Below are positions 51,079-59,963 of a stretch of 64,000 nucleotides of DNA, piece after piece; the first letter of the stretch is position 1, and every line of letters begins with the position of its first letter. The position numbers were made by a program, and so were the translations under genes. A model generated the notes under the pieces. The model was given only the letters and a program-made list of their open reading frames with translations. It was not told the DNA's origin and did no database searches. This stretch comes from Comamonas badia DSM 17552. GTDB taxonomy: Bacteria > Pseudomonadota > Gammaproteobacteria > Burkholderiales > Burkholderiaceae_C. The stretch is taken from the NCBI RefSeq assembly GCF_000484635.1, contig NZ_AXVM01000001.1, positions 744,001 through 808,000 of the forward strand. The letters run 5' to 3'.

Positions 51079-51309
51079 GGTGAAGCAGGCCGCACGGATA
51101 TTGCCCGCGCCGACCGTCAGAGGGTCATGAAAAAACATCAACCATCTGACGGAAACCGAACGCTTTTCACAAGCGCCCGGATGGGCCGTTCATGCTGGAG
51201 GCTATGCCAGCGGCCCGGTGTGAGAAGGGAGATGCACAAATCGCGCAGTTCTTGCGCAAGCCAGCGATTGTCGCACGATCAGGGTTTACCCGCAAGCCCC
51301 CAATGCAAC

Positions 51310-51897
51310 TCAAGCCTGCAGAAAATGCCTGCGGTAGTGTTCCAGCTCGTCGATGGATTCATGCACATCCGCCAATGCGGTGTGTTTCTGCGCCTTCTTG
51401 AAGGATTCGGCAACCGCAGGCTTCCAGCGCTTGGCCAGTTCCTTGAGCGTGCTCACGTCGATGTTGCGGTAGTGGAAATACGCCTCCAGCCTGGGCATGT
51501 ACTTCACCAGAAAGCGCCGATCCTGCCCTATGGTGTTGCCGCACATGGGGGTGCTGTTCTTGGGCACGTAGCGCTTGATGAACTTGAGGATTTCTTCCTC
51601 GGCCTGCGCTTCGGTAAGCGTGCTGGCACGCACCTTGTCGATGAGGCCGCTTTTGCCGTGCGTGCCTTTGTTCCAGGCGTCCATCGCGTTCAGCAATTCA
51701 TCACTCTGGTGAATGACCAGCACCGGGCCCTCCACGCGCGGCGTGAGCTGCGGGCCGGTGGCGATGATGGCAATCTCCAGCAGGCGCTCTTTTTCGGGTT
51801 CAAGGCCCGACATTTCGCAGTCCAGCCAGACCAGGTTCTGGTCGGATTTGGCCAATGCCGCTGCTGCGGCCAAAGTGGGTTCAGTCATGGCCGTCAT
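51310..51897 (-). CDS. orn: Oligoribonuclease
   Basis: DEDDh 3'-5' exoribonuclease that degrades 2-5-nt RNAs, including pGpG, the product of EAL phosphodiesterases; that links it functionally to the two c-di-GMP genes in this window. The 195-residue product has [20 protein letters not shown] (DxE), [18 protein letters not shown] and the terminal [18 protein letters not shown] with the catalytic His and Asp. Start 51897 (MTAMTEP) has a GGG at the right distance; 51888 is possible. Confidence 0.95.
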   Translation of the reverse strand: MTAMTEPTLAAAAALAKSDQNLVWLDCEMSGLEPEKERLLEIAIIATGPQLTPRVEGPVLVIHQSDELLNAMDAWNKGTHGKSGLIDKVRASTLTEAQAEEEILKFIKRYVPKNSTPMCGNTIGQDRRFLVKYMPRLEAYFHYRNIDVSTLKELAKRWKPAVAESFKKAQKHTALADVHESIDELEHYRRHFLQA

Positions 51898-52012
51898 TGT
51901 CGCCCAATGCCTTGCTGTCAAGCGCATGCGCCGCGCTGTGCGTACGCTGCGCCGCCGTGGGCCGTGGGCCGTGGGCCGTGTGGGACGGGTGCATCGGGGC
52001 GCGCAGCCCATG

Positions 52013-52049
52013 AAAAAGCCCGCCAGGGCAACTGTCCTTGGCGGGCTTT
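52013..52049 (-). terminator. Terminator after tRNA-Met
   Basis: On the minus strand GCCCGCCA / TGGCGGGC (52039-52046 and 52018-52025) form an 8-bp stem followed by five T (52017-52013). It is 11 nt downstream of the tRNA. Confidence 0.8.
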
Positions 52050-52059
52050 GTCACGGATC

Positions 52060-52136
52060 TGGTGGTGGTACCGGGACTTGAACCTGGGACATCAGCATTA
52101 TGAATGCTGCGCTCTAACCAACTGAGCTATACCACC
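52060..52136 (-). tRNA. tRNA-Met (anticodon CAT, elongator type)
   Basis: 77-nt cloverleaf with encoded CCA. The acceptor GGTGGTA pairs with TACCACC, D arm GCTCAGTTGGTTAGAGC, anticodon stem-loop CAGCA-TTCATAA-TGCTG with anticodon CAT, T arm CCAGGTTCAAGTCCCGG. The fully paired first acceptor base pair and lack of three G-C pairs in the anticodon stem indicate the elongator form. Confidence 0.95.
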
Positions 52137-52204
52137 GAAGGCGCGCATTCTAGCCGAAAAGGCCGCTTCTTCCGGTGCCGGCATGCGCTTTACGATTCCG
52201 ATCC

Positions 52205-53422
52205 ATGGTCAGCACCTCCCCTCCGACACCGCCGCCCGCCCGCGGGCGCGACATCCACGAAGCGCACCGCGCGGCCACGCCGCTGGAGCTGCTGTTTGAT
52301 CTGACCTTCGTGGTCGGCGTGTCGCTGGCGGCGGCGCAACTGCACCATGCCGAGGGCGCGGGGCACGCGCTGACCGCCCTGCCCGGCTTTCTGCTGGCCT
52401 TTTTCGCCATCTGGTGGGCCTGGATGAATTACACGTGGTTTGGCTCGGCCTATGACAACGACGACGCCACCTACCGCGTGCTCACGCTGCTGCAGATGGC
52501 GGGCGTGCTGGTGTTCGCCACCGGCGTGCCGGGGTTGTTCGAGGAGCGTACCGCGCTGGCTGTGGCGGGCTACGCGGCGATGCGGCTGCCGCTGTGCGTG
52601 CAGTGGCTGCGTGCCGCGCGGGGCGACCCGCTGCGGCGCGGCACCTGCCTGCGCTATGCGGCTGGCGTGGCCTGCGTGCAGGTGCTGTGGATCGCGCAGT
52701 TCTTCGCCGCCAGTGCCGGCCTGCTGCCGCAAGGCTTGATCTGGCCCAGCCTGATTGCGCTGGTGCTGCTGGAGCTGGCGGTGCCGCTGTGGGCCGAGAC
52801 GGTGGGGCCGCCCACGCCCTGGCACGCGCACCACATCGCCGAGCGCTACAGCGGCTTCGTCATCATGATTCTGGGCGAGAGCATCCTGGGCGCGACGAAT
52901 GCGGTGAGCAATCTGGTGCAGGCCAGCGGCCTCACGTTTGAATTGGCACTGCTGGGCCTGGCGGGCACGCTGCTGGCGTTCTGCCTGTGGTGGATGTATT
53001 TTTTGCTGCCCTCGGGCGAATCGCTGCACCGCCATCGCGAGCGCGCGTTCCTCTGGGGCTATGGGCACTATGCGACGTTTGCCGCGCTGGCCGCCGTGGG
53101 CAGCGGGCTGGAGGTGGTGGCCGATGCAGTGAAGCCGGGCAGCCAGAGTTCCGCGCTGCAGGCGGTCAGCATGGTGGCAGCGGCGCAGGCGATCTACATC
53201 GCGTCGATCTGGGCGCTGCACCGCCATGCCACGCGCGCATCGCACCGGCAGCGTGCCCTGGTGCTGGGCGTGCTGGCCTGCGTGGGGCTGGCGCCGCTGG
53301 CCGTGGCGCAGGGGCTGCCGCTGGTCTGGGGGCTGTTGCTGCTCTCACTCGGGCCGCTGGTGTTCATCGTTTACAACGAGCGCGGGCGCGTGCATTGCGC
53401 GGCGGATTTCGCGGTGCGGTGA
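52205..53422 (+). CDS. Low temperature requirement protein A (LtrA) family membrane protein
   Basis: A 405-residue membrane protein with about ten to eleven helices. It begins with the family block RRAATPLELLFDLTFVVGVS-like (ATPLELLFDLTFVVGV) and contains FFAIWWAWMNYTWFGSAYD, FGFVIMILGESI-like (YSGFVIMILGESILGA) and WWMYFLLPSGE. LtrA was first linked to growth at low temperature in Listeria; the biochemical role is unknown. Start ATG 52205. It stands alone between tRNA-Met and the enoyl-CoA hydratase gene. Confidence 0.88.
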   Translation: MVSTSPPTPPPARGRDIHEAHRAATPLELLFDLTFVVGVSLAAAQLHHAEGAGHALTALPGFLLAFFAIWWAWMNYTWFGSAYDNDDATYRVLTLLQMAGVLVFATGVPGLFEERTALAVAGYAAMRLPLCVQWLRAARGDPLRRGTCLRYAAGVACVQVLWIAQFFAASAGLLPQGLIWPSLIALVLLELAVPLWAETVGPPTPWHAHHIAERYSGFVIMILGESILGATNAVSNLVQASGLTFELALLGLAGTLLAFCLWWMYFLLPSGESLHRHRERAFLWGYGHYATFAALAAVGSGLEVVADAVKPGSQSSALQAVSMVAAAQAIYIASIWALHRHATRASHRQRALVLGVLACVGLAPLAVAQGLPLVWGLLLLSLGPLVFIVYNERGRVHCAADFAVR

Positions 53423-53440
53423 ACTGGTTTCTGGCCAAGC

Positions 53441-53477
53441 GAAGCCCCCACCCCACCCCCCAGAGGAGGAGGGAGTC
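53441..53477. repeat. Half-copy of the GC-rich inverted repeat
   Basis: GAAGCCCCCACCCCACC followed by CCCAGAGGAGGAGGGAG resembles the right end of the 38875-38993 element. It lies between the converging LtrA and enoyl-CoA hydratase genes. Confidence 0.5.
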
Positions 53478-53485
53478 ATCCGGGG

Positions 53486-54265
53486 TCATTGATTGGTGAA
53501 GTTCGCCGCGCGCTTGCTGACGAAGGCGTCCATGCCTTCCTTCTGGTCCTGGGTGGCGAACAGCGCGTGAAACAGCCGGCGTTCGAACATCACGCCGTCC
53601 GAGAGGCCGCTCTCGAAGGCGCGGTTGACCGATTCCTTGGCGGCCATCACGGCGATCTGCGAGAAGCCGGCAATGGTCAGCGCCGCGCCCAGGGTTTCTT
53701 CCATGAGTTTTTCCAGCGGCACCACGCGGCTGACCAGGCCGGCACGCTCGGCCTCGGCGGCGTCCATCATGCGCCCGGTGAGCGCCAGGTCCATGGCCTT
53801 GGCCTTGCCGACGGCGCGCGGCAGGCGCTGGGTGCCGCCGGCGCCGGGGATCACGCCGAGCTTGATCTCGGGCTGGCCGAATTTGGCGTTGTCGGCGGCG
53901 ATGATGAAGTCGCACATCATCGCCAGCTCGCAGCCGCCGCCCAGCGCGTAGCCGCTGACGGCGGCGATCACCGGTTTGCGCACGCTGCGGATGCGCTCCC
54001 AGTTGCGCGTGATGTAGTCGCCCTTGTAGACGTCGGCGAAGGTGTAGCTGGCCATCATGCCGATGTCGGCGCCGGCGGCAAAGGCTTTCTCGCTGCCGGT
54101 GACGATCATGCAGCCGATCTTCTCGTCCGCATCAAAGGCGGCCAGCGCCTCGCCCAGCTCGTTCATGAGCTGGTCGTTGAGCGCGTTGAGCTGCTTGGGG
54201 CGGTTGAGCGTGATGACGCCAATTTTTTCCGCTTCGGTGCGGACGGTGATGCATTCATAGGTCAT
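53486..54265 (-). CDS. Enoyl-CoA hydratase
   Basis: Crotonase-family enzyme of 259 residues, hydrating trans-2-enoyl-CoA in fatty acid or aromatic side-chain oxidation. Both catalytic glutamates are present: [15 protein letters not shown] and [20 protein letters not shown]; the CoA-binding AFAAGADI motif also fits. The length and C-terminal helix ([16 protein letters not shown]) are standard. ATG 54265 ([11 protein letters not shown]) is the start. A short 8-bp tandem repeat (54310-54339) lies in its upstream region. Confidence 0.93.
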   Translation of the reverse strand: MTYECITVRTEAEKIGVITLNRPKQLNALNDQLMNELGEALAAFDADEKIGCMIVTGSEKAFAAGADIGMMASYTFADVYKGDYITRNWERIRSVRKPVIAAVSGYALGGGCELAMMCDFIIAADNAKFGQPEIKLGVIPGAGGTQRLPRAVGKAKAMDLALTGRMMDAAEAERAGLVSRVVPLEKLMEETLGAALTIAGFSQIAVMAAKESVNRAFESGLSDGVMFERRLFHALFATQDQKEGMDAFVSKRAANFTNQ

Positions 54266-54309
54266 GGGGGTACTCCTGCGTTGTATCGGCGAAAGCATTT
54301 GACTATAGC

Positions 54310-54339
54310 GGGCGGTTGGGCGGTTGGGCGGTTGGGCGG
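54310..54339. repeat. 8-bp tandem repeat (GGGCGGTT)
   Basis: Three full units plus a 6-bp partial unit, in the 81-bp gap between the M61 peptidase stop and the enoyl-CoA hydratase start, about 45-75 bp before the latter's ATG. A candidate slippage-prone element. Confidence 0.8.
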
Positions 54340-54346
54340 GGGCGGC

Positions 54347-56107
54347 TCAGGGCTTCCCCAGCCAGGCATCGGCCAGGCCCGCATCGCGCACGCCGAGGAG
54401 CACGTTGCCGCCCACGGCATCCGCCTTGGGCAGAACCAGCGGCAGGCGCAGCAGGCGGGCATCGCGCGCCACCAGCGCGGTCATGGCGCCATCCGCCACG
54501 GCGTAAAGCGGCAGGTCGTCCAGCTTTTTCAGGCGCCAGCCTTCGCTCGCCACTTCCACGCCCAGCCATTCGTCGCCCGCCATCATGCCGGCACGCTCCG
54601 CGGCACCGCCCGGCAGCACGATCCTGATCTGCACGCTGGCGCCTTCCTGCACGCGCAGGCCCAGGCGCTGGGCGATTTGCGCGCTGTCGTTATTGCAATC
54701 TACCCCGGTGGCTGCCAGCAGCTCGGCCAGGGGCAGCTCGCCGGTGCCATGCACCCAGGCATCCAGCTCGGCACCCCAGCCGCGGCCGGAGCACTGGCGC
54801 AGCACGCGGCGGATATCCTTCTCGGTGATGGACCCGCCGCCGCTGTGCGTCCAGAGCGCGCGCATCACGCCGTCCAGCGTGCAGCGGCCCGCGCGGCGCA
54901 GCGCAAGATCAAGGCACAGCGCCACCAGCGCGCCCTTGGTGTAGTAGCTCACCGTGGTGCCGGGGGTGTTCTCGTCCGGGCGGTAGTAGCGCGTCCAGGC
55001 GTCAAAACTGGCTTGCGCCACGCTCTGCACCTGGCGGCCGGGGGTCTGCAGCACCTGGTTGATGGTTTTGGTGAGCAGCTTGAGGTAGGTGGTCTGGTCG
55101 ATCAACCCTGCGCGGCGCAGCAGCAGATCGTCGTAGTAGCTGGTGAAGCCCTCAAAGAACCAGAGCAGCCCGGTGTAGTTTTCCTGCGTGTAATCGTAGC
55201 GCGCCAGCTCCCGCGGGCGCATGCGCTTGACGTTCCAGGCGTGAAAGTATTCATGGCTGAACAGGCCCAGCAGCGTGGTGTAGCCCTCGGGCGGCTTGGC
55301 ATCCCCCAGGCGCGGCAGATCGCGCCGGCCGCAGATCAGGGCGGTGCTGCCGCGGTGCTCCAGCCCGCCGTAGCCGTCGTCGACCACGTTGAGCAGAAAG
55401 GTGTAGCGCTCAAACGGCGCCTGGCCATCGGGGCTCCAGAAGCGGATGGCTTCCTCGCAAATGCGCCGCACGTCGCGCAGCAGGCGGGCGCTGTCAAACG
55501 ATGCCGCGGCGCCGCTCACCACCAGCCGGTGGGCTGTGCCGCAGGCGGTGAATGGGAAGCTCTGGAAGGCACCCAACTCCATCGGGCAGTCTGCCAGCTC
55601 GTCGTAATGCGCGGCGCGGTAGCGGCCAAAACCGTGGCGCGCGGCCTTGAGCGGCGTGAGGGCCGTGGCCAGTTGCCAATCGGGGCAGGCGGCGGGGCGC
55701 AGCACTTCGATGTCGTGCGCGCCGTCTTCCTGCCCATGCACGCGCAGGCACAGGCTGGTGGCGTTGAAAAAGCCGCGCGTAGCGTCCAGCCACGCGGTGC
55801 GCACCGAGCGGTCGCTGGCCACGATTTCATAGCGCAACACGAGCGCCGCGCCGCGCTTGCAGGCGATCTGCCACTCGCATTTGCTGATCTGCCGGATGGC
55901 CACGGCCTTGCCACCCTGCTCGGCCCGCAGGCCGATGAGATTGCGTGCGAACTCGCGCACCAGGTAGCTGCCGGGAATCCACACCGGCAGAGAAACGGCC
56001 TGGCGCGCCGCCGGCCGGGCGATGGTCAGCGTGAGGTGGTAGCGGTGGCTGTGCGGGTCGGGCGCCGCGACACGGAAATGGATGGGCGATGCGGATTCAG
56101 AGGGCAT
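54347..56107 (-). CDS. M61 family glycyl aminopeptidase with PDZ domain
   Basis: A 586-residue zinc metallopeptidase. The N-terminal beta domain (about 1-170) leads into a catalytic thermolysin-like domain with zinc motif LFSHEYFHAWNVKRMRP (HExxH) and the third ligand Glu in WFFEGFTSYYDDLLL. A C-terminal PDZ-like domain (about 470-570; GLRVQEGASVQIRIVLPGGA, ERAGMMAGDEWLGVEV) presumably binds substrate. There is no signal peptide, so it acts in the cytosol. It is upstream of the enoyl-CoA hydratase gene and downstream of dsbC. Confidence 0.92.
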   Translation of the reverse strand: MPSESASPIHFRVAAPDPHSHRYHLTLTIARPAARQAVSLPVWIPGSYLVREFARNLIGLRAEQGGKAVAIRQISKCEWQIACKRGAALVLRYEIVASDRSVRTAWLDATRGFFNATSLCLRVHGQEDGAHDIEVLRPAACPDWQLATALTPLKAARHGFGRYRAAHYDELADCPMELGAFQSFPFTACGTAHRLVVSGAAASFDSARLLRDVRRICEEAIRFWSPDGQAPFERYTFLLNVVDDGYGGLEHRGSTALICGRRDLPRLGDAKPPEGYTTLLGLFSHEYFHAWNVKRMRPRELARYDYTQENYTGLLWFFEGFTSYYDDLLLRRAGLIDQTTYLKLLTKTINQVLQTPGRQVQSVAQASFDAWTRYYRPDENTPGTTVSYYTKGALVALCLDLALRRAGRCTLDGVMRALWTHSGGGSITEKDIRRVLRQCSGRGWGAELDAWVHGTGELPLAELLAATGVDCNNDSAQIAQRLGLRVQEGASVQIRIVLPGGAAERAGMMAGDEWLGVEVASEGWRLKKLDDLPLYAVADGAMTALVARDARLLRLPLVLPKADAVGGNVLLGVRDAGLADAWLGKP

Positions 56108-56157
56108 GCCCCATTACACCAGAGCCGGCGATCGGCCGTCTCCCACCGGGTTCAAGT

Positions 56158-56205
56158 GCCAAATCAAACGCCAGCGCTTATCCAGCAAGCGCTGACAGCT
56201 CACAA
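56158..56205. repeat. AGCTATCA-type palindromic repeat between M61 peptidase and dsbC
   Basis: Perfect 8-bp arms CAGCGCTT (56172-56179) and AAGCGCTG (56187-56194) with a 7-nt loop; preceded by AAATCAAACGC and followed by ACAGCTCACAAAAC. Among the best-preserved copies, lying in the intergenic region after dsbC. Confidence 0.75.
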
Positions 56206-56214
56206 AACAATGAA

Positions 56215-56943
56215 CTATTTTTTGGCAACGGCCAGTTCATTCATCCTGCGCTCCACCTCGGCCGCCGCAATCGCGCCCGGCACGCGCGAGCCATCGGTGA
56301 AGATCAGCGTCGGCGTGCCGGTGATCTTGTATTTGCGTCCCAGCTGCAGGTTGCGCTCCAGCGCCTTCATGTCGCAACTGGCCGTCGCGGGCGTCACATC
56401 CCTGAGCATGTGGTCCTGCCAGGCGGCGGCGCGGTCCTTGGCACACCAGATGTTGCGCGACTTCTCTGCAGAATCCGGACTCAGGATGGGGTAGAGGAAG
56501 ACGTGCATGGTGACGTTGTCCACCTTCTGCATGTCTTTTTCGAAGCGCTTGCAATAGCCGCAATTCGGGTCCTCGAAGACGACCAGCTGGCGCTCACCCT
56601 TGCCGTGCACCACCTTGAAGGCATCGTCGAGCGGCAGCGACTTGAAATCGATGGCCGTGAGCTTGTTCACGCGATCCTCGGTCAGGTTGCGCCGCGCCTT
56701 GGTGTCTATGAGCTCGCCCTGGATGAGGTAGTTGCCGCCGGCGTCGGTGTAGTAAAGATCAGTGCCTATGCGCACCTCATAGAGCCCCTGCATCGGGGTG
56801 GCGCTCACTTCGTCGATCTGCGCCAGCTGCGGGATGCGTTCGGCCAGCGCCTTGCGGATCTGCGCCTCCTGCGCGTTCGCCGCCTGGGCGCCCAGCAGCA
56901 GGACGGCGCACGCCAGAGAAAGGAATCGAAGAAAAGGTTTCAT
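56215..56943 (-). CDS. dsbC: Thiol:disulfide interchange protein DsbC
   Basis: Periplasmic disulfide isomerase, 242 residues. It has a signal peptide (FLRFLSLACAVLLLGAQAANA), an N-terminal dimerisation domain (about 26-90; GLYEVRIGTDLYYTDAGGNY), and a thioredoxin-fold domain with active site FEDPNCGYCKRFEKDM and cis-proline loop ITGTPTLIF. A second cysteine pair (WCAKDR and SCDM) may form the structural disulfide. It repairs wrongly paired disulfides with electrons from DsbD. It is downstream of the UbiH-type gene on the same strand. Confidence 0.95.
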   Translation of the reverse strand: MKPFLRFLSLACAVLLLGAQAANAQEAQIRKALAERIPQLAQIDEVSATPMQGLYEVRIGTDLYYTDAGGNYLIQGELIDTKARRNLTEDRVNKLTAIDFKSLPLDDAFKVVHGKGERQLVVFEDPNCGYCKRFEKDMQKVDNVTMHVFLYPILSPDSAEKSRNIWCAKDRAAAWQDHMLRDVTPATASCDMKALERNLQLGRKYKITGTPTLIFTDGSRVPGAIAAAEVERRMNELAVAKK

Positions 56944-56980
56944 GGTTGTTCAGCAGGGCCGCGGCCCGGTTGGAAAAAAA

Positions 56981-58105
56981 TCAGGCCACGCCCATGGCGT
57001 GGCGGCTCACCCAGCCCTTGAGCGGCACCAGGCGATCAAACGCATTCATGCCGTGCGCGCGCAGCGGCTTCAAGGCCGCGTCGCCGCGCGTGAACAGCTG
57101 CTGCAGCCCGTCCATGGCCAGCATGGCAGTGGCCACTTCGGTCTTGCGCGCGCGCTCGTAGCGGCGCAGCAGGCGCTGGTCCGACAGGGCCCGCCAGCCC
57201 TCACGCCCGCCCAGCACCTGCGCCAGGGCGGCCGCATCGGCAAGGCCCAGATTCAGGCCCTGCCCCGCCAGCGGATGCACCGCATGCGCGGCGTCCCCGG
57301 CGAGTACCCAGGATTGCCCTGGCACCCCCGCGACCGCGCCGCACCAGCGCCGGGCGCGCGCCTGCACCAGCGGCCAGGCGGCACGCGGCGCGGTCACCGT
57401 GAGTGCTCCGAGAGCGCCGCGGCTGGCTTCGCGCAGCGCGGCAGCCAGCCCAGCCTCATCCGCCTGCAGCCAATGTTGTGATTGTCCATGGGCAACAGAC
57501 CACACCACGGCCACCGAGTTCCCGCCTTCGCCATCCAGGGGAAGAAAAGCGAGGATGCCGCCGTCCGCCGCGAACCACTGGCGCGCCACCGCGCCGTGCG
57601 CGTGCTCGCACTGCAAACGCGTGGCGATCGCGTCCTGCGCATAGGGAGTCAGGTCAAATTCCACGCCCCATTCAGCGCGGGTGCGGCTGGCGCGGCCTTC
57701 GCACACCACGGCAAGCGGTGCCGGCACCGGCTGCGCCACCCTCTCCACCAGGGGTTGAAAGCCGATCGCGTCCTGCAGCCGCTGCTCCAGCGCCGGCACA
57801 TCGACCACCCAGGCAAGCGCCGGCACGCGCTCGGCCACCGCATCAAACTCGACCGCCCCGCCCGCCTCGGCCCAGACCTGCATCCGCCGCACGGCGGTGG
57901 CGTGCTGCGCATCGGGCCAGGCGCGCACGGATTCCAGCAGGCCGCGCGAGGCGGCATTGAGCGCATAGGCGCGCACATCCGCCTGCCCGCTGGGGACGGG
58001 CGGCGCCACCAGCGCCACGCGCAGCCCTGCGCGCGCCAGCAGCAGCGCCGCCGTGCGCCCGACGACGCCCGCGCCGCGGATGCAAATATCAAATGCCTGG
58101 CCCAT
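56981..58105 (-). CDS. UbiH/COQ6-type FAD-dependent hydroxylase
   Basis: Flavin monooxygenase of 374 residues, probably for a ring hydroxylation in ubiquinone synthesis. N-terminal FAD fold ICIRGAGVVGRTAALLLARA; the second FAD motif WVLAGDAAHAVHPLAGQGLN is the classic UbiH/UbiF signature. Which ring position it hydroxylates cannot be told from sequence. The open frame runs far upstream, but ATG 58105 (MGQAFDICIRG) is the clear start, divergent from the MOSC gene by 51 bp. Confidence 0.9.
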   Translation of the reverse strand: MGQAFDICIRGAGVVGRTAALLLARAGLRVALVAPPVPSGQADVRAYALNAASRGLLESVRAWPDAQHATAVRRMQVWAEAGGAVEFDAVAERVPALAWVVDVPALEQRLQDAIGFQPLVERVAQPVPAPLAVVCEGRASRTRAEWGVEFDLTPYAQDAIATRLQCEHAHGAVARQWFAADGGILAFLPLDGEGGNSVAVVWSVAHGQSQHWLQADEAGLAAALREASRGALGALTVTAPRAAWPLVQARARRWCGAVAGVPGQSWVLAGDAAHAVHPLAGQGLNLGLADAAALAQVLGGREGWRALSDQRLLRRYERARKTEVATAMLAMDGLQQLFTRGDAALKPLRAHGMNAFDRLVPLKGWVSRHAMGVA

Positions 58106-58156
58106 GCCCGGATTGTAGGAGGCGCACAATGGCGCGCTTTGCCCTCTTCCAGTGCC

Positions 58157-59026
58157 ATGCCCAGCCTTGACGAACCGCTGTCCGCCCGCATCGCCCGCCT
58201 GTTTGCCTACCCGGTCAAATCCTGCGCCGGCGTGGAGCTGCATGAGGCACTGCTGACCGAGACCGGCCTGGACCTGGATCGCTCCTGGATGGTGGTGGAT
58301 GCCGAGGGCGTGTTCCTGACCCAGCGCGAATGGCCGCGCATGGCGCTGGTGCAGCCGCGGATCAAGAGCACCGAAGTGGTGCTGCGCGCGCCCGGCATGC
58401 TGGCGCTGCACCTGCCCACCGACCAGGCCGCCGGCCGCACCCGGGTGCGCGTCTGGCAAGACACCGTGGACGCCTGGGACATGGGCGACGTGGCGGCGCA
58501 GTGGTTCAGCGATTTCCTCGGCCGGAGCGGGCTGCGGCTGGCACGCTTCGATCCCGAGGTGCGGCGCCTGTCCGACCTCGCCTGGACGCAAGGCGTGGAA
58601 GCCGTCAACCAGTTCGTCGATGGCTACCCGCTGCTCGTCACCAGCGAGGCATCGCTGGCCGAACTCAACCAGCGCCTGGCGCAGGCGGGACACGCGGCGA
58701 TCGGCATCGAGCGGCTGCGGCCGAACATCGTGCTGTCCGGCATCGAGGCGCACGACGAAGACCGCTTCAGCGAAATCCGCATCGCCAGCGGCGATGGCCA
58801 GGTGCGGCTGCAGCCCGTCAAGCCCTGTGCGCGCTGCCCCATCCCGAACATCGACCCCGCGACCGCCGAGCGCAGCCCCGAAGTGCTGGCCACGCTCAGC
58901 CGCTACCGCGCCGATCCGCGCCTGGAGAACAAGCCCACCTTCGGCATGAACGCCATCATCCACGGCGGCATCGGCCATCGGCTGCGCACCGGCGACGGCG
59001 TGGAGGCGGACTGGAATTTCGGCTGA
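58157..59026 (+). CDS. MOSC domain protein (YcbX/mARC-like)
   Basis: A 289-residue molybdenum-cofactor enzyme of the MOSC family. The N-terminal MOSC_N beta-barrel contains LFAYPVKSCAGVELHEALLT and the MOSC core covers about 120-285 (FVDGYPLLVTSEASLAELN, IGIERLRPNIVLSG). The conserved cysteine motif VKPCARCPIPNIDP should ligate molybdenum. Relatives reduce N-hydroxylated compounds. There is no C-terminal ferredoxin domain. The mosBA genes in the same window are a curious but distant link to molybdenum. Confidence 0.9.
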   Translation: MPSLDEPLSARIARLFAYPVKSCAGVELHEALLTETGLDLDRSWMVVDAEGVFLTQREWPRMALVQPRIKSTEVVLRAPGMLALHLPTDQAAGRTRVRVWQDTVDAWDMGDVAAQWFSDFLGRSGLRLARFDPEVRRLSDLAWTQGVEAVNQFVDGYPLLVTSEASLAELNQRLAQAGHAAIGIERLRPNIVLSGIEAHDEDRFSEIRIASGDGQVRLQPVKPCARCPIPNIDPATAERSPEVLATLSRYRADPRLENKPTFGMNAIIHGGIGHRLRTGDGVEADWNFG

Positions 59027-59131
59027 AGGCCGCGCCGCCCGGCACGGCAAACGTGGCTCCATTGCAGGCACGATCCGCCCACACGCCTGCCATGCCAGAC
59101 ACCGCGCCCGCACCTGACACCAATCAGCGCC

Positions 59132-59863
59132 ATGTTCCAGACCCTGGGGCGCATGCTGTGCTCCTACTATTTCGCCGCAGAGGCGGCGCAGGTGCGCGCG
59201 CTGCTTTCCAATGGCGCCAACGAGGAAGCAGCCGCCATGCAGGTGCTGGGGCTGACGCTGGAAGACTTGGGCGTGGGCGTGGCGCGCGCCTGGGGTTTGC
59301 CGGAAGGCCTGCAGCGCAGCATGCGCACGCCCCTGGGGGCGCCGCCCATGCGCGCGCCCCAGCAGGGGGACGAGCAGTTGCGCTGGATCGGCCGCGCTGC
59401 CAACGAGGTCGCCGCAGCGATGCTGCAGAACGCACCGGACAGGCTCACCGCGTGCCTGCGGCAACTGGCGGACAACTGGCGCCGCACGCTGCAGATCACG
59501 CCCGAACTGTTCGCTGAAGCCGTGCAGCGCGCACGCCGGCAACTCGTGGATATTGCCAGCGCGCTGGAGCTGTGCGTCGCCGCTGGAAGCGCCGCGGAAC
59601 GCCTGCAACCGCCGGCACCGACACTGGAAGCGCCGCTTCAGCCTGACCCCATCACCGCCCACGCACTGCACACGCAAGCCACGGCCATCGCGGCAGGCGA
59701 CCTGTCTCCGGTCGGGGCGCTGGCCACGCAGCAGGCGGCACAGGTGCTGGCGGCAGGCATCCAGGACATCGCGGATGCGCTGGCGGTGGACGAAAAGCTG
59801 CTCGGCATGCTGCGCACCCTGCGCAACCAGGCCATCATGGCCTTTCGCCAGCGTGGGGGCTGA
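59132..59863 (+). CDS. HDOD-type C-terminal fragment (probable truncated gene)
   Basis: A 243-residue product that resembles the C-terminal half of HDOD/protein-kinase-HDOD proteins of Comamonadaceae, beginning within the domain (FQTLGRMLCSYYFAAEAAQV, VLGLTLEDLGVGVARAWGLP). The rest is helical (ANEVAAAMLQNAPDRLTACL) with a tail of unknown function. The expected N-terminal half, including the start of the HDOD domain, is absent: only 105 bp separate it from the MOSC stop, and no other frame there encodes it. It may be a remnant of a deletion or a shortened functional gene; ATG 59132 is the first usable start. Confidence 0.55.
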   Translation: MFQTLGRMLCSYYFAAEAAQVRALLSNGANEEAAAMQVLGLTLEDLGVGVARAWGLPEGLQRSMRTPLGAPPMRAPQQGDEQLRWIGRAANEVAAAMLQNAPDRLTACLRQLADNWRRTLQITPELFAEAVQRARRQLVDIASALELCVAAGSAAERLQPPAPTLEAPLQPDPITAHALHTQATAIAAGDLSPVGALATQQAAQVLAAGIQDIADALAVDEKLLGMLRTLRNQAIMAFRQRGG

Positions 59864-59963
59864 AACAGCCCCTTGGGCGCGCCGCCTAAAATCGAGGAAT
59901 TTCCTGCACACAACCCAAGTGGTGCAGGACATCCCGAACCCCCGAATCTGAAAGAAACCCGCC

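Noticed and set aside
51956-51985. GTGGGCC short tandem repeat downstream of orn start region
   Set aside because: Only three 7-bp units, in a short intergenic gap; not distinguishable from chance in GC-rich sequence.
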